Source: Streptomyces sp. NRRL S-350
Lineage (GTDB): Bacteria; Actinomycetota; Actinomycetes; Streptomycetales; Streptomycetaceae
DNA length: 64,000 nt
Direction of reading: 5' to 3'
Assembly (NCBI RefSeq): GCF_000719705.1
Contig: NZ_JOHO01000027.1
Location: forward strand, 1-64,000
Shown here: in pieces, positions 1-8,669 of the stretch
Layout: every line of letters starts with the position of its first letter
Numbering within the stretch: position 1 is the first letter of the stretch
The notes under the pieces: model-generated
Databases searched by the model: none
Seen by the model: the letters and a program-made list of their open reading frames with translations, nothing else
What the model was told of the DNA's origin: nothing
Program-made: the position numbers and the translations under genes

Positions 1-385
1 CCGCGTCGCCCTGATCACCGACGCCATGGGCGCCGCCGGCATGGGCGACGGCCTCTACCCCCTCGGCCCCCTCCAGGTCGACGTCAAGGACGGCGTCGCC
101 ATGCTCCCCGACGGCAGCTCCATCGCCGGCTCCACCCTCACCCTCGACCGGGTGTTCCGAAGGGCGCTCACCCTCGGGAAGTTGACGCTCCACCAGGCCG
201 TCGAGTCCCTGTCCGCCACCCCGGCCCGGCTCCTCGGTCTGAGCGACGCGATCGGCTCGCTGGAGACCGGCAAGCTCGCCGACCTCGTCGTGGTCGACTC
301 CGAGACCTTCGACCTGGTCGCCGTCATGCGCCGCGGCCGCTGGGTGCTCGGCGGCGAGAGGTTCCCCACCGTCACACCCGCCTGA
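1..385 (+). CDS. nagA: N-acetylglucosamine-6-phosphate deacetylase, C-terminal part
   Basis: Only the last ~127 codons lie in the window; the gene starts upstream. The visible part carries the NagA signature TDAMGAAGMGDG (the TDA aspartate is the catalytic metal-binding residue in this amidohydrolase family), then a SIAGSTLTLD block and the closing amidohydrolase beta-strand (GKLADLVVVD). The family removes acetate from GlcNAc-6-P or GalNAc-6-P in the cytoplasm. It converges on the sugar-phosphate operon that ends at 463. With the SIS isomerase, PfkB kinase and aldolase there, this copy could act as an AgaA-type GalNAc-6-P deacetylase; the sequence alone does not decide the sugar. Confidence 0.9.
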   Translation, partial: RVALITDAMGAAGMGDGLYPLGPLQVDVKDGVAMLPDGSSIAGSTLTLDRVFRRALTLGKLTLHQAVESLSATPARLLGLSDAIGSLETGKLADLVVVDSETFDLVAVMRRGRWVLGGERFPTVTPA

Positions 386-415
386 GCCCGTCAAGCCCGC
401 CTGACAGAACGCCGA

Positions 416-448
416 CGGCCGCCCGTCCCCCTCCGGGGCGGGCGGCCG
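416..448. terminator. Bidirectional terminator-like hairpin
   Basis: CGGCCGCCCG (416-425) pairs perfectly with CGGGCGGCCG (439-448), and the stem continues inward with CCCC/GGGG. It lies between convergent nagA and the aldolase gene. There is no U-tract, as is common for actinobacterial terminators. Confidence 0.65.
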
Positions 449-462
449 CGGAGTGTCCGGGG

Positions 463-1320
463 TCAGGGGGCGGCGACCGCCGGACGCGGCGCGGTCAGGA
501 TCGCGAGCAGGCGGGCCACCTCCTGGGCCACCGCCTCCCGGCCGGCGCCCAGGTAGACCCGGGTGTCGACCAGGCCGGCGTCGGCCGTGAGACGGTCCCG
601 GACCGCCTCGGTGAAGGCCTTGTTGAGGTGCGTCGCGATGTTGATCTTCGTCATGCCGTGCGCGACCGCCTCCGCCAGGGTGTCGTCCGAGACGCCCGAG
701 GAGCCGTGCAGCACCAGCGGCACCCGCACGGCGGCCCGCAGGGCGGCGATCAGCTCCAGGTCCAGGCTCGCCGTCCGCGTCAGCATCGCGTGCGAGGTGC
801 CGACCGCGACGGCCAGCGCGTCCACGCCGGTGCGCCCGGTGAACTCGGCGCCCTCCGCGGGGTCGGTCCTGGCACCCGGCGCGTGCACCCCGTCCTTGCC
901 CCCGACCTCGCCGAGCTCGGCCTCCACCCAGACCCCGGCCGCGTGGCAGTGCCGCACCACCTCGGCCGTGGCCCGCACGTTCTCCTCGTACGGCAGCACC
1001 GAGGCGTCGAACATCACCGAGCCGAAGCCCAGCCGGACGGCGTCCTCCGCCAGGGCCCGCTCGGTGGCGTGGTCGAGGTGGACGGCCACCGGTACGGCGG
1101 CCGCCCGGGCCACCGCGAGCGCCGCGCCGCCGACCGGCGCGAGGCCGCCGTGGTAGCGCACCGCGTTCTCGCTGATCTGGAGGATCACCGGCGCTCCGGC
1201 GGCCTCGGCGCCCGCCACGATGGCCTCGGCGTGTTCCAGCTGGATGACGTTGAACGCGCCGACGCCGTGACCGGCCTGGGCGGCGGGCGCGACGATCTCC
1301 CCGGTCCCGACTAGGGGCAT
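463..1320 (-). CDS. Class II fructose/tagatose-bisphosphate aldolase
   Basis: A 285-aa cytoplasmic zinc aldolase starting at MPLVGTGEIV. Family motifs in order: HLDHAT (zinc-binding histidines) near residue 80, EAELGEVGG, VGTSHA, LHGSSG and KINIAT (phosphate-binding). It cleaves fructose-1,6- or tagatose-1,6-bisphosphate into DHAP and glyceraldehyde-3-P. The start codon lies 10 nt inside the end of the PfkB gene, so the two are probably translationally coupled. Co-location with a PfkB kinase and SIS isomerase suggests the GatY/AgaY (tagatose) role, but Fba-like activity cannot be excluded. It is the last gene of the operon, ending before a hairpin. Confidence 0.88.
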   Translation of the reverse strand: MPLVGTGEIVAPAAQAGHGVGAFNVIQLEHAEAIVAGAEAAGAPVILQISENAVRYHGGLAPVGGAALAVARAAAVPVAVHLDHATERALAEDAVRLGFGSVMFDASVLPYEENVRATAEVVRHCHAAGVWVEAELGEVGGKDGVHAPGARTDPAEGAEFTGRTGVDALAVAVGTSHAMLTRTASLDLELIAALRAAVRVPLVLHGSSGVSDDTLAEAVAHGMTKINIATHLNKAFTEAVRDRLTADAGLVDTRVYLGAGREAVAQEVARLLAILTAPRPAVAAP

Positions 1321-2252
1321 GACTCTCCTTGAGGGTGTGCCGGGTCGAGGTCCTCGATCCGGACGAGGTCGAGCAGGCGGTGGTAGGCGTCCGAGTCGAA
1401 GCGGCCGGCCTGCGGGGCCAGCACGGTGGCGGCGGACAGCGCCACCGCGCGGCGCAGCCGGTCGGGCCACGCCTCGCCGCCGGCGAGGCCCAGGGCGAGG
1501 GCCGCGACGGCGGAGTCCCCCGCCCCGGTCGGGTTGCCGGCCAGCACCCCGGGCGGGCGGGCGCGCCACCGGCCCCGGTCCGTCACGGCGAGCAGGCCGT
1601 CCGGGCCCAGCGAGGCCGCCACCGCCCGCGCCCCGGCGGAGCGCAGCAGTTCGGCCCCGGCGACCGGGTCCTCGGTGCCGGCCGCCCCGGCCAGTTCGTG
1701 GGCGTTGGGCTTCACCACGGCCGGGCGGGCGGGCAGCGCGTCGAGCAGGGCGGGGCCGTCCGCGTCGAGCACGGCCGGGACGCCGCGGGCGCCCGCCCGT
1801 TCGACCAGCTCGCGGTAGGCGCCGGCCGGCAGCCCGGGCGGCACGCTGCCCGAGAGCACCACGGCCGAGGCGCCGTGCAGCAGGCGCTCGTAGCGGGTGA
1901 GGAAGTGCTGCCATTCGGCCGGCTCGATCTGCGGGCCGGGCTCCAGCAGCATGGTGGTGTCCAGGTCGTCCACCACGGCGACGGTCCGCCTGGTCTCCCC
2001 GGCGACCTCGACGAGTTCGTCGCGCAGCCCGCAGTCGGCGAGGTCCGCCCGGACGGCCCGGCCCGCCGGACCGCCGGCCAGCCCGGCCACCACCACCTCG
2101 TGGCCGAGGGCGGCGAGGACCCGGGCCACGTTGACGCCCTTCCCCCCGGCCTGCCGGGTGACGGCCCGCACCCGGTTGCTCGCGTGCAGCCGGGCCTCGG
2201 GCAGCCGGTAGGTGACGTCCAGGGCGGTGTTGAGGGTGACGGTGAGGATCAT
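1311..2252 (-). CDS. PfkB-family 1-phosphofructokinase / tagatose-6-phosphate kinase
   Basis: A 313-aa ribokinase-fold kinase. The N-terminus MILTVTLNTALDVTY, the sugar-binding QAGGKGVNVARVLAALG block and the C-terminal GNPTGAGDSAVAAL motif (anion hole and catalytic Asp) are typical of FruK/LacC enzymes. It phosphorylates a hexose phosphate to the bisphosphate, which the neighbouring class II aldolase would then split. The ATG overlaps the stop of the ROK kinase gene (ATGA). Next to a SIS-domain isomerase/deaminase, tagatose-6-P is the likely substrate; fructose-1-P is the alternative. Confidence 0.87.
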   Translation of the reverse strand: MILTVTLNTALDVTYRLPEARLHASNRVRAVTRQAGGKGVNVARVLAALGHEVVVAGLAGGPAGRAVRADLADCGLRDELVEVAGETRRTVAVVDDLDTTMLLEPGPQIEPAEWQHFLTRYERLLHGASAVVLSGSVPPGLPAGAYRELVERAGARGVPAVLDADGPALLDALPARPAVVKPNAHELAGAAGTEDPVAGAELLRSAGARAVAASLGPDGLLAVTDRGRWRARPPGVLAGNPTGAGDSAVAALALGLAGGEAWPDRLRRAVALSAATVLAPQAGRFDSDAYHRLLDLVRIEDLDPAHPQGESCP

Positions 2253-3181
2253 GCGTCGGCTCCGTCCAGGAGGTCCTGGGCGAGCAGGGCCGCCCCCAGG
2301 CAGCCCGCGCGGGGGCCCAGCACGGCGGCCGCCAGCGTCGGGGCGGGGCGGAAGGTGAGGCGTTCGGCGAGCGCGCCGCGCAGCGGGGTCAGGAAGGGCT
2401 CGCCGGCCTGGGCCAGCCCGCCGCCCAGGACGACGCGTTCCACGTCGAGCAGCACCGTGAGGGCGGCCAGGCCGTCGGCCAGCGCCTCGATCGCCTCGGT
2501 CCAGATCCGGCCGGCCAGCGGCTCGCCCGCCACGGCCCGGGCCACGACCTCCCGGGCCGCGACCGGCCCGGCGGCCGTGCCCGTCCCGCCCGACGCCTCG
2601 GCGTAGCGGCGGGCGATCGCCGAGGCGGAGGCCAGGGTCTCCAGACAGCCGCGGTTGCCGCAGGCGCAGGGCTCGCCGCCGGGCCGGACCACCAGGTGGC
2701 CCAGTTCGCCGGCGAAGCCGCGGCTGCCCGCGCACGGCCGGCCGCCGATGGTCAGTGCGGCGGCGATCCCCGTCCCGACCGGGACGAAGGCGAAGTCGGG
2801 CCAGCCGCGGCCGGCGCCGAGCCGGCCCTCGGCGAGTCCGCCGGCCCGCACGTCGTGCCCGAAGGCGACCGGGAGGTCCAGGTGCTCGGCGGCCCGGCGG
2901 CGCACCGGGGTGTCCCGCCAGCCGAGGTTGGCGGCGAGCACGGCGGTGCCGCCGGCCTCGTCCACCAGACCCGGTACGACGATCCCGGCGGCCTGCGGCT
3001 TCGACCCCCGGCGTTCGGCGTACGCCACCAGTTCGTCCGCGCACCGCAGCACCGTTGCGAGCACGGCGTCCGGCCCGCGCTCGGCGCGGGTGGACCACTG
3101 CGCGCCCTCGACGAGTTCGCCGCCCTCGACCACGGCGCCCTTGATGTGGGTGCCGCCGACGTCCAGCGCGATGACGCTCAT
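2249..3181 (-). CDS. ROK-family sugar kinase
   Basis: A 310-aa protein with the N-terminal ATP-binding DVGGTHIKGAVV motif, a second glycine-rich block (PVGTGIAAALTIGG) and the zinc-binding ROK signature CACGNRGCLETLAS around residues 170-185. There is no N-terminal winged helix, so this is a kinase rather than an NagC/XylR-type repressor. It phosphorylates a hexose or N-acetylhexosamine at C6 after import. Since ABC uptake delivers unphosphorylated sugar, this kinase is the logical entry step of the operon. Substrate (glucose, GlcNAc or GalNAc) is not decidable by eye. Confidence 0.88.
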   Translation of the reverse strand: MSVIALDVGGTHIKGAVVEGGELVEGAQWSTRAERGPDAVLATVLRCADELVAYAERRGSKPQAAGIVVPGLVDEAGGTAVLAANLGWRDTPVRRRAAEHLDLPVAFGHDVRAGGLAEGRLGAGRGWPDFAFVPVGTGIAAALTIGGRPCAGSRGFAGELGHLVVRPGGEPCACGNRGCLETLASASAIARRYAEASGGTGTAAGPVAAREVVARAVAGEPLAGRIWTEAIEALADGLAALTVLLDVERVVLGGGLAQAGEPFLTPLRGALAERLTFRPAPTLAAAVLGPRAGCLGAALLAQDLLDGADA

Positions 3182-3206
3182 GAGGCCGCCTCGGGGTGCC
3201 GGCCGG

Positions 3207-4079
3207 TCACGGCTGGTCCAGGACGATGGAGCGGGTGAGGTGGCGCGGCTGGTCCGGGTCGAGGCCTCGGCCGGTGGCCAGAGCGACGGCCAGGCGCTGG
3301 GCGCGGATCAGGTCCGCCAGGGGGTCGAGGTCGGAGACGGACACCCGGGCGCCGGTGCGCCCGATCTGCGCCACCAGGCCCGCCGGGGGCTCGCCGAAGA
3401 ACCACACCACGCTCTCGGGCCCGCTGACGCTGATCGGTCCGTGCCGGTACTCCATGGCCGGGTAGGACTCCGTCCACGAGGACGAGGCCTCCCGGACCTT
3501 CAGCGCGGCCTCATGGGCCAGGCCGCAGGTCCAGCCCGCGCCCAGGAAGGTGAACTGCCCGGCGTCGAGGGCCCCTTGGGGCAGCGGGTCGGCCAGCGCC
3601 CGGCGGGCCTGCTCGGGCAGGTCCCGGGGGGCGGAGTCGAGGTGTGCGCGCAGCAGGACGAGGGCGGTGGTGGCGAACCTGGTCTGCACGACGGACCGCT
3701 CGTCCGCGAACTCCAGGGCCACCAGGTGGCGCGCGGCGCCGCCGATCGGGGTGCCGGGGTCGGCCGTGATGGCCACCGTCTCGGTGTCCCGGGTGCGGGC
3801 CAGGGCGTCGAGCACCTCGGTGGTGGTGCCGGAGCGGGTGAGGGCGACGACCCGGTCGTAGCGCCGGGCCGCCGGGAACTCGGACGCCGCGAACGCGTCG
3901 GTCTCCCCGAGGCCCAGGCCCTCGCGCAGGGCCGCGTAGGCCTGGGCGATGTAGAGCGAGGTGCCGCAGCCGATCACGGCCACCCGTTCGCCGGGCTCGG
4001 GCAGGTGCTTCGGCGTCAGGTCGAGGGCGCGCTGCCAGCACTCGGGCTGGCTGCCGATCTCCTCGTCCACGTGGGCCAT
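3207..4079 (-). CDS. SIS-domain sugar-phosphate isomerase/deaminase (AgaS/GlmS-like)
   Basis: A 290-aa protein made of two SIS domains: VIGCGTSLYIAQAYAAL with SRSGTTTEV-type phosphate loop (here LTRSGTTTEV) in the first, and FLGAGWTCGLAHEAALKVREAS...EYRHGPIS in the second. That is the layout of the GlmS isomerase half and of AgaS. No glutamine amidotransferase domain is present, so it should deaminate/isomerise an amino-sugar phosphate rather than synthesise one. It sits directly upstream of the ROK and PfkB genes; galactosamine-6-P to tagatose-6-P is the inferred reaction. Confidence 0.85.
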   Translation of the reverse strand: MAHVDEEIGSQPECWQRALDLTPKHLPEPGERVAVIGCGTSLYIAQAYAALREGLGLGETDAFAASEFPAARRYDRVVALTRSGTTTEVLDALARTRDTETVAITADPGTPIGGAARHLVALEFADERSVVQTRFATTALVLLRAHLDSAPRDLPEQARRALADPLPQGALDAGQFTFLGAGWTCGLAHEAALKVREASSSWTESYPAMEYRHGPISVSGPESVVWFFGEPPAGLVAQIGRTGARVSVSDLDPLADLIRAQRLAVALATGRGLDPDQPRHLTRSIVLDQP

Positions 4080-4170
4080 GGGGTTCCTCCTGGTTGGTCG
4101 TGCACGGTCGTGCGTGCGGGAAGAGGGGCGGTGGGAGGGCCGGGACCCGGGGCGTCCCCGGGGCCCGGCG

Positions 4171-4198
4171 CCGGGCCCGTCCCCCCGGACGGGCCCGG
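4171..4198 (-). terminator. GC hairpin between the RICIN gene and the SIS gene
   Basis: CCGGGCCCGTCC (4171-4182) pairs perfectly with GGACGGGCCCGG (4187-4198) around a CCCC loop, directly after the stop of the secreted RICIN gene. A second palindrome (GGGCCCGGCGCCGGGCCC) adjoins it. It probably attenuates or terminates the transporter transcript before the catabolic genes. Confidence 0.55.
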
Positions 4199-4200
4199 GG

Positions 4201-6681
4201 TCAGGCGATGGACCACCGCTGCAGCGGTGAGCCGGTGTCGGGCTGCTGGGTCACCGCGGCGCCGTCGGTGGCGGAGTCGGCGGTGAGCAGCAGTCCGCTG
4301 GCGGCCGAGGCGACGGTGTGGCTGCCGTCGGCCAGCACCCGGACGTTCCAGTGCTGGTTGGCGCCGCCGCTGCACGGCCACTGGATGACGGCGGCCCCGG
4401 CCTCGGTGGAGCCGCCGCTGACGTCGGCGCACATCGCCGAGAGGCCGTTGACCAGTTCGTACGAGCCGTCCGGCTGGGGGCGGAACTGCCAGCTCTGGTT
4501 GCTGTCGCCGGTCGGGCTCCAGGTGATGAGCCGGTTGCCGGCGGTGGTGCTGTGGTCGGCGTCGTCGAGGGCCCGGCCGCCGGTGGTGAGGGTGTGGGTG
4601 CCGCCGAGGGCCGGGTTGACGGTCCAGGTGAAGGACACCGAGGCGCGCGCGGTGCCGGAGGAGGCGGTGACGGTGACGGTGGAGGCCCCGGCGGCGGTCG
4701 GTGTCCCGGAGATCAGGCCGGTGGAGCCGAGGGTGAGCCCGGCGGGCAGGCCGGTCGCGGAGTAGGTGAGCCGCTTGCCGGCGTTGTCGGTCGCGGTCAG
4801 CTGGACCGAGGCGGCCTTGCCGACGGTGCCGGACTGGTCGCCCGGGCCGGTGAGCACGACCGTCTCGGGGGCCTTGCCGGTCGGGGTGAGCGTGAGGGTC
4901 TGCGCGGCGGCGGTGCGGCCGCCGCCGACGGCGGAGCCGGTGGTGTCGGTCCAGTACCGGGCCGGGGTGGTCTCGGCCGGGGTGCCGGCGGCGGTGAGGC
5001 CGAGCACCAGGCCGCTGTAGCGGTTGACCAGGCGGTAGCCGGTGCCGGCCGGCACGATGAACCACTGCTGCCCGACGCCGACGGTGGTGCCGACGGTCAG
5101 GGCGGCGCCCCAGGCCCGTCCGGCGGTGGTCGAGGCGTCCACCCCGAGCGCGCCGCCGGTCGCGGCGTTGAGGATCCGGTAGGAGCCGTCGCCGTTGCTC
5201 GCGAACGACCAGGACTCCAGCCTGGCGCCGGTGGCCCGGGCCGCCGAGGTGGTCGCCGGGCTGCCCTGGCGCTGGGCCAGCACCCGGCCGTCGCCGCTGG
5301 CGATCCGGTACGTCCTGGTGAGGTCGAACGGCGCGGCGGCGGGCGTGGCGGAGCCGACGGTGAGGTCGACGTACTCGCCCCACGAGCCGTTGGAGCACCC
5401 GTACCCGCAGTAGAGGCGGAAGTCGCGGCCGATGATGGTGGAGTCGGTCAGGTTGGCGCTGTCCAGGAACCAGCGGTACCAGGAGGCGGTGTGGTAGCCG
5501 CCGGTGTCGCCGAGCAGGGTCCACTTCTGGGTGGCGAGGTCCTTGGTGGCGTAGATCTGCTGCGGGGCGTTGCCGCTCTGGTCGACGGCCTGCGGCGTGC
5601 CGAGGTAGAGGCCCAGGTGGGCGTCGTAGGCGACGTTCATGGCGAACAGCGGCGAGGTCGGGGTGAGCGTGCCGGCCGCGACCTGCTCCTTGACGGTGCC
5701 GGGCTTCGCCGGGTCGTACTCCTTGGCGGGCGCCACGTAACCGGTGGGGTCGGCGGCGTCGACGGGCACCATGTCGCTCTCCCGGCCGCCCTTGCCGGGC
5801 TGCGACCAGGCGCCGTCGTACCACTTCTGCCAGCTGCCGGGCGCCATCTTGGCGGAGATCGGGGAGCGCGCGGCGTGCGCCATGAAGTCTCCCCAGGAGC
5901 CGCCCTTGTCGACGATCCGGGAGCCGTAGAAGACGTAGAAGTAGCCGGAGGCGGTGTCCACGAAGAGCCGCTGGTCGCCGTCGCCGTAGTCGAAGGTCTG
6001 GGCCGGGAAGGCCGTGGTGTCGCCCCGCGTGGTGCTGTACGGCGAGGTGATCACGTGGTCCTTGATGTCCCAGGTCCGGCCCTGGTCGGTGGAGACGGCG
6101 TAGTCGATGGCGTCGAAGTGGAGGCCGTCGCCGAAGGGCTGGGGGGTGAACTCGTTGTGCACGAGGCCGTACCAGTAGCCGGTGTCCGGGTCGACCCAGA
6201 CGCCCGTCAGGTCGCAGTAGTTCTTCTGTGAGTAGCCGGAGCCCTGCGGGGCGAGGCTGGCCTGCCGGCCGGTGGGGCTGTTGTCGCACCGCCAGGTGGT
6301 GTCGTCGTTGCGGTCGGCGGGGTTGGCGGGGTTGACCGCGTCGCTGATCGCGGCCGACCTGGTGGCGGTGTCGAAGTCCTTGCCGGTGTAGAAGGTCCAC
6401 TCCCGCGGGTCGTTCGCGCCGTACAGCGCGTGCGCCTCCTGGTAGTAGAAGGTGCCGTCCTTGTCGGTGTAGGCGGTGGCCGGGGTGTCGTCGGGGTTGG
6501 GGAAGGCGCTGGTCCTGCCGACCGAGACGGTGTACGTGGTGGCGCCGGGGGCCGCCCCGGGGGCGGGGGCGGCGGCCAGCGTGCCGGCGCCGAGGGCGGC
6601 CAGCGCGACGGTGGTCACGGCGCGGGCGAGTCCGGAACGGGCGGATCGTGTTCGGGCGGATCGTGTTCGGGCGACTGACAC
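4201..6681 (-). CDS. Secreted multidomain protein: propeller-like N-terminus, RICIN, Ig, RICIN
   Basis: An 826-aa exported protein. The GTG at 6681 is chosen because it is preceded by GAGGAG at good spacing. An arginine-rich N-terminus and alanine-rich hydrophobic core (to about residue 45) form the signal peptide. Residues ~50-440 contain repeated Asp/Trp/Tyr motifs (WTFYTGKDF, WYGLVHNEFTP, GRTWDIKDHV) typical of five-bladed glycosidase-like propellers. About 450-585 is a RICIN-type beta-trefoil, 605-690 a putative Ig (He_PIG-like) domain, and 695-826 a second RICIN trefoil with QSW/QHW repeats. It presumably binds or trims an extracellular glycan feeding the adjacent importer. Catalytic identity was not recognised. 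Confidence 0.75.
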   Translation of the reverse strand: MSVARTRSARTRSARSGLARAVTTVALAALGAGTLAAAPAPGAAPGATTYTVSVGRTSAFPNPDDTPATAYTDKDGTFYYQEAHALYGANDPREWTFYTGKDFDTATRSAAISDAVNPANPADRNDDTTWRCDNSPTGRQASLAPQGSGYSQKNYCDLTGVWVDPDTGYWYGLVHNEFTPQPFGDGLHFDAIDYAVSTDQGRTWDIKDHVITSPYSTTRGDTTAFPAQTFDYGDGDQRLFVDTASGYFYVFYGSRIVDKGGSWGDFMAHAARSPISAKMAPGSWQKWYDGAWSQPGKGGRESDMVPVDAADPTGYVAPAKEYDPAKPGTVKEQVAAGTLTPTSPLFAMNVAYDAHLGLYLGTPQAVDQSGNAPQQIYATKDLATQKWTLLGDTGGYHTASWYRWFLDSANLTDSTIIGRDFRLYCGYGCSNGSWGEYVDLTVGSATPAAAPFDLTRTYRIASGDGRVLAQRQGSPATTSAARATGARLESWSFASNGDGSYRILNAATGGALGVDASTTAGRAWGAALTVGTTVGVGQQWFIVPAGTGYRLVNRYSGLVLGLTAAGTPAETTPARYWTDTTGSAVGGGRTAAAQTLTLTPTGKAPETVVLTGPGDQSGTVGKAASVQLTATDNAGKRLTYSATGLPAGLTLGSTGLISGTPTAAGASTVTVTASSGTARASVSFTWTVNPALGGTHTLTTGGRALDDADHSTTAGNRLITWSPTGDSNQSWQFRPQPDGSYELVNGLSAMCADVSGGSTEAGAAVIQWPCSGGANQHWNVRVLADGSHTVASAASGLLLTADSATDGAAVTQQPDTGSPLQRWSIA

Positions 6682-6782
6682 TGGTGCTCCTCTTCCGTAC
6701 GGGGGCGCGCCGTCGCGCCCCTCGTCGTGGGGGTGGCGGAACGGGAGAGTGGTCCGTGGGGGCGGACGGGGGCCGGCGCGGC

Positions 6783-8669
6783 TCAGCCGTCCGCCATGCG
6801 GAAGTCGTACTGGGGCGGCACCGGCGTTCCGGGGTGGACGGCGAGCCAGAGGGTGTCCAGCGAGAGCTCGCCCTCGCGCATGGTGTCGACCTGGATGCCC
6901 TCGGCCAGCAGGCGTCGGACCCGGTCGTCGTCGCCGGCCGCGTGCGCCGCCTCCGCCTCGGCCAGCCTGATCCGGCCGTGCGCCCGGTCCGCCGGGGGCA
7001 GGTCCCCGATCAGCGCGAGGGCCTGGGTGGGGCGCTCGGCGCGCTGCAGCGCCTCCAGCGTCTCGATCGTCAACTCCCGTAGTTCCGGGCGGAGTCGGTG
7101 GGCCTCGGCGATGAGGTCGGCGGCCTCCTGGCGGTCCTGTGCGAGGAAGGCGAGCGCGCGCAGCGCCCAGGGCGAGGGCTCGGCGGCGACGGAGCCTTCG
7201 AAGGCCTCGCGCGCGGACTCCGGCTCCCCGGCGGCGAGCCGGAGCAGTCCGAGCTGGTAGAGGGCGTGCCAGTCCGCGGCGCAACCCTCCAGCAGCTGCC
7301 GCCAGTGCGCGCCGGTGACGGGTTCGGCCGGCGGGTCGCAGACCGGGAGGGTGCCGGCCCGGAGGAGTTGCCGCCAGGGCTCCTGGGCGGCGGCCGGGGT
7401 GCCGAACGGCAGGATCGGCGAGGCGGGGAGGGCGCCGGCCTCGATCTCCAGCGCGGCCCAGCCGCCGCCCTCGGCCAGCAGTTCCTCGGGCTCGCCGAAC
7501 TCCTCGGCCGACGCGTGGGCCCGCTGCAGCTCCGGCGGCGGGAGGAGCTGCGCCAGCGCCTCCCCGGCGGCCTTCCGGGCGGTGTCCCAACTCCCGTGCA
7601 CCGCCTCGGGGTCGGCCGCCAGCAGGCCGTACGCCTCGGTCCAGGACCAGGTGGCGCCGCCGGGCAGCGGCAGGTGCTCCAGCTGGGTGCGGGCCAGGCC
7701 CGCCTGGATCTCCAGGTAGGCGGAGTCCGGGCCGGAGAGCCATTCCTGCCAGTGCCGGCCGCCGGTGCCGGTGCCCCAGCAGAACATCTTGCGGCCGCGC
7801 AGCCGGGCGGTGGAGGTCTGGACGAGTCCGGTGCCGGCCGCGTCCAGCGCGGCGATCCAGGGGCGTTCGCCGGTGGGGACGTCGAGGAAGTAGTCGGCGG
7901 CGCGCAGCGCCCGGCCCGGGTAGCTGCGGTCGGCACCGCCGGTCTCCGGGAAGGGGACGCGGCGCAGGTCGCTGACGTAGTCGCAGTGGAAGGCGTGGTC
8001 CGCCGGGCCGACCACCCGCACGTCCCGGTCCTCCGGTACGGCGATGTTGGACCACCAGTAGACCGGCGTCTCGGTCGGCGCGGGGTTGTGCACGGCGATG
8101 TGGACGTACAGCACCGGGGAGCCGGCGGGCAGCCAGGTGTCCATGCGCAGGACGACGCGCCGCAGCCGTTCGAAGGCGTACATCCGCAGGCCCGGGGTGC
8201 CGTCGGGCGCGCTCACCCGGGCGGCGTGCAGCGGCTCGCAGGTCAGCGGCCAGTGCCCGGTGGCGCCGAGGTTCCACTCCACCCCGCCGGCCAGCCAGGC
8301 GTCGCGCAGGGCGAGGTTGGCGGGCTGGAGGATCCGGTTGCGGTGCAGCAGCTCCCGTCCGGTGGGGCGGTGGACCAGCGACCACAGCCGTCCGCCGAGC
8401 GAGGGCAGGAAGGTCGCGGTGAGGATCTCGTTCTCCAGGACCACGCACGGGAGTTCACGCTCGGTGCGGACGCGGTCGTAGCCGCTCTGCCGGGTGTACG
8501 GGAGCAGCGTGTCGGGCACGCCGTAGGCGAGGTTGCGGCGCATCTCCCCGTCCACCCCGGCGCCCGCGCCGATCCGGCTGGGCAGGCCGTGCAGGATCGG
8601 CAGGGTGCCGCCGAGCGGGTCGGGGGTGCCGTCGATGCGGAGCAGGTCGGTGCGCAGGGTCGAGGTCAT
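6783..8669 (-). CDS. DUF5107 domain-containing protein
   Basis: A 628-aa cytoplasmic protein. The N-terminal ~370 residues resemble the aldose-epimerase/galactose-mutarotase-like fold of DUF5107 (ATFLPSLGGRLWSLVHRPTGRELLHRN; LAGGVEWNLGATGHWP; PVYWWSNIAVPE). The C-terminal half has helical TPR-like repeats (LGLLRLAAGEPESAREAFEGSVA). Its ATG overlaps the stop of the upstream permease gene (ATGA), so it belongs to the importer operon. Members of this family sit beside sugar ABC transporters and are thought to process carbohydrates; no enzymatic activity can be assigned from sequence here. Confidence 0.85.
   Translation of the reverse strand: MTSTLRTDLLRIDGTPDPLGGTLPILHGLPSRIGAGAGVDGEMRRNLAYGVPDTLLPYTRQSGYDRVRTERELPCVVLENEILTATFLPSLGGRLWSLVHRPTGRELLHRNRILQPANLALRDAWLAGGVEWNLGATGHWPLTCEPLHAARVSAPDGTPGLRMYAFERLRRVVLRMDTWLPAGSPVLYVHIAVHNPAPTETPVYWWSNIAVPEDRDVRVVGPADHAFHCDYVSDLRRVPFPETGGADRSYPGRALRAADYFLDVPTGERPWIAALDAAGTGLVQTSTARLRGRKMFCWGTGTGGRHWQEWLSGPDSAYLEIQAGLARTQLEHLPLPGGATWSWTEAYGLLAADPEAVHGSWDTARKAAGEALAQLLPPPELQRAHASAEEFGEPEELLAEGGGWAALEIEAGALPASPILPFGTPAAAQEPWRQLLRAGTLPVCDPPAEPVTGAHWRQLLEGCAADWHALYQLGLLRLAAGEPESAREAFEGSVAAEPSPWALRALAFLAQDRQEAADLIAEAHRLRPELRELTIETLEALQRAERPTQALALIGDLPPADRAHGRIRLAEAEAAHAAGDDDRVRRLLAEGIQVDTMREGELSLDTLWLAVHPGTPVPPQYDFRMADG

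Noticed and set aside
463..1914. 483-aa version of the aldolase and 595-aa version of PfkB
   Set aside because: The N-terminal extensions are Arg/Gly-rich and lie over the neighbouring genes; the conserved proteins start at 1320 and 2252.
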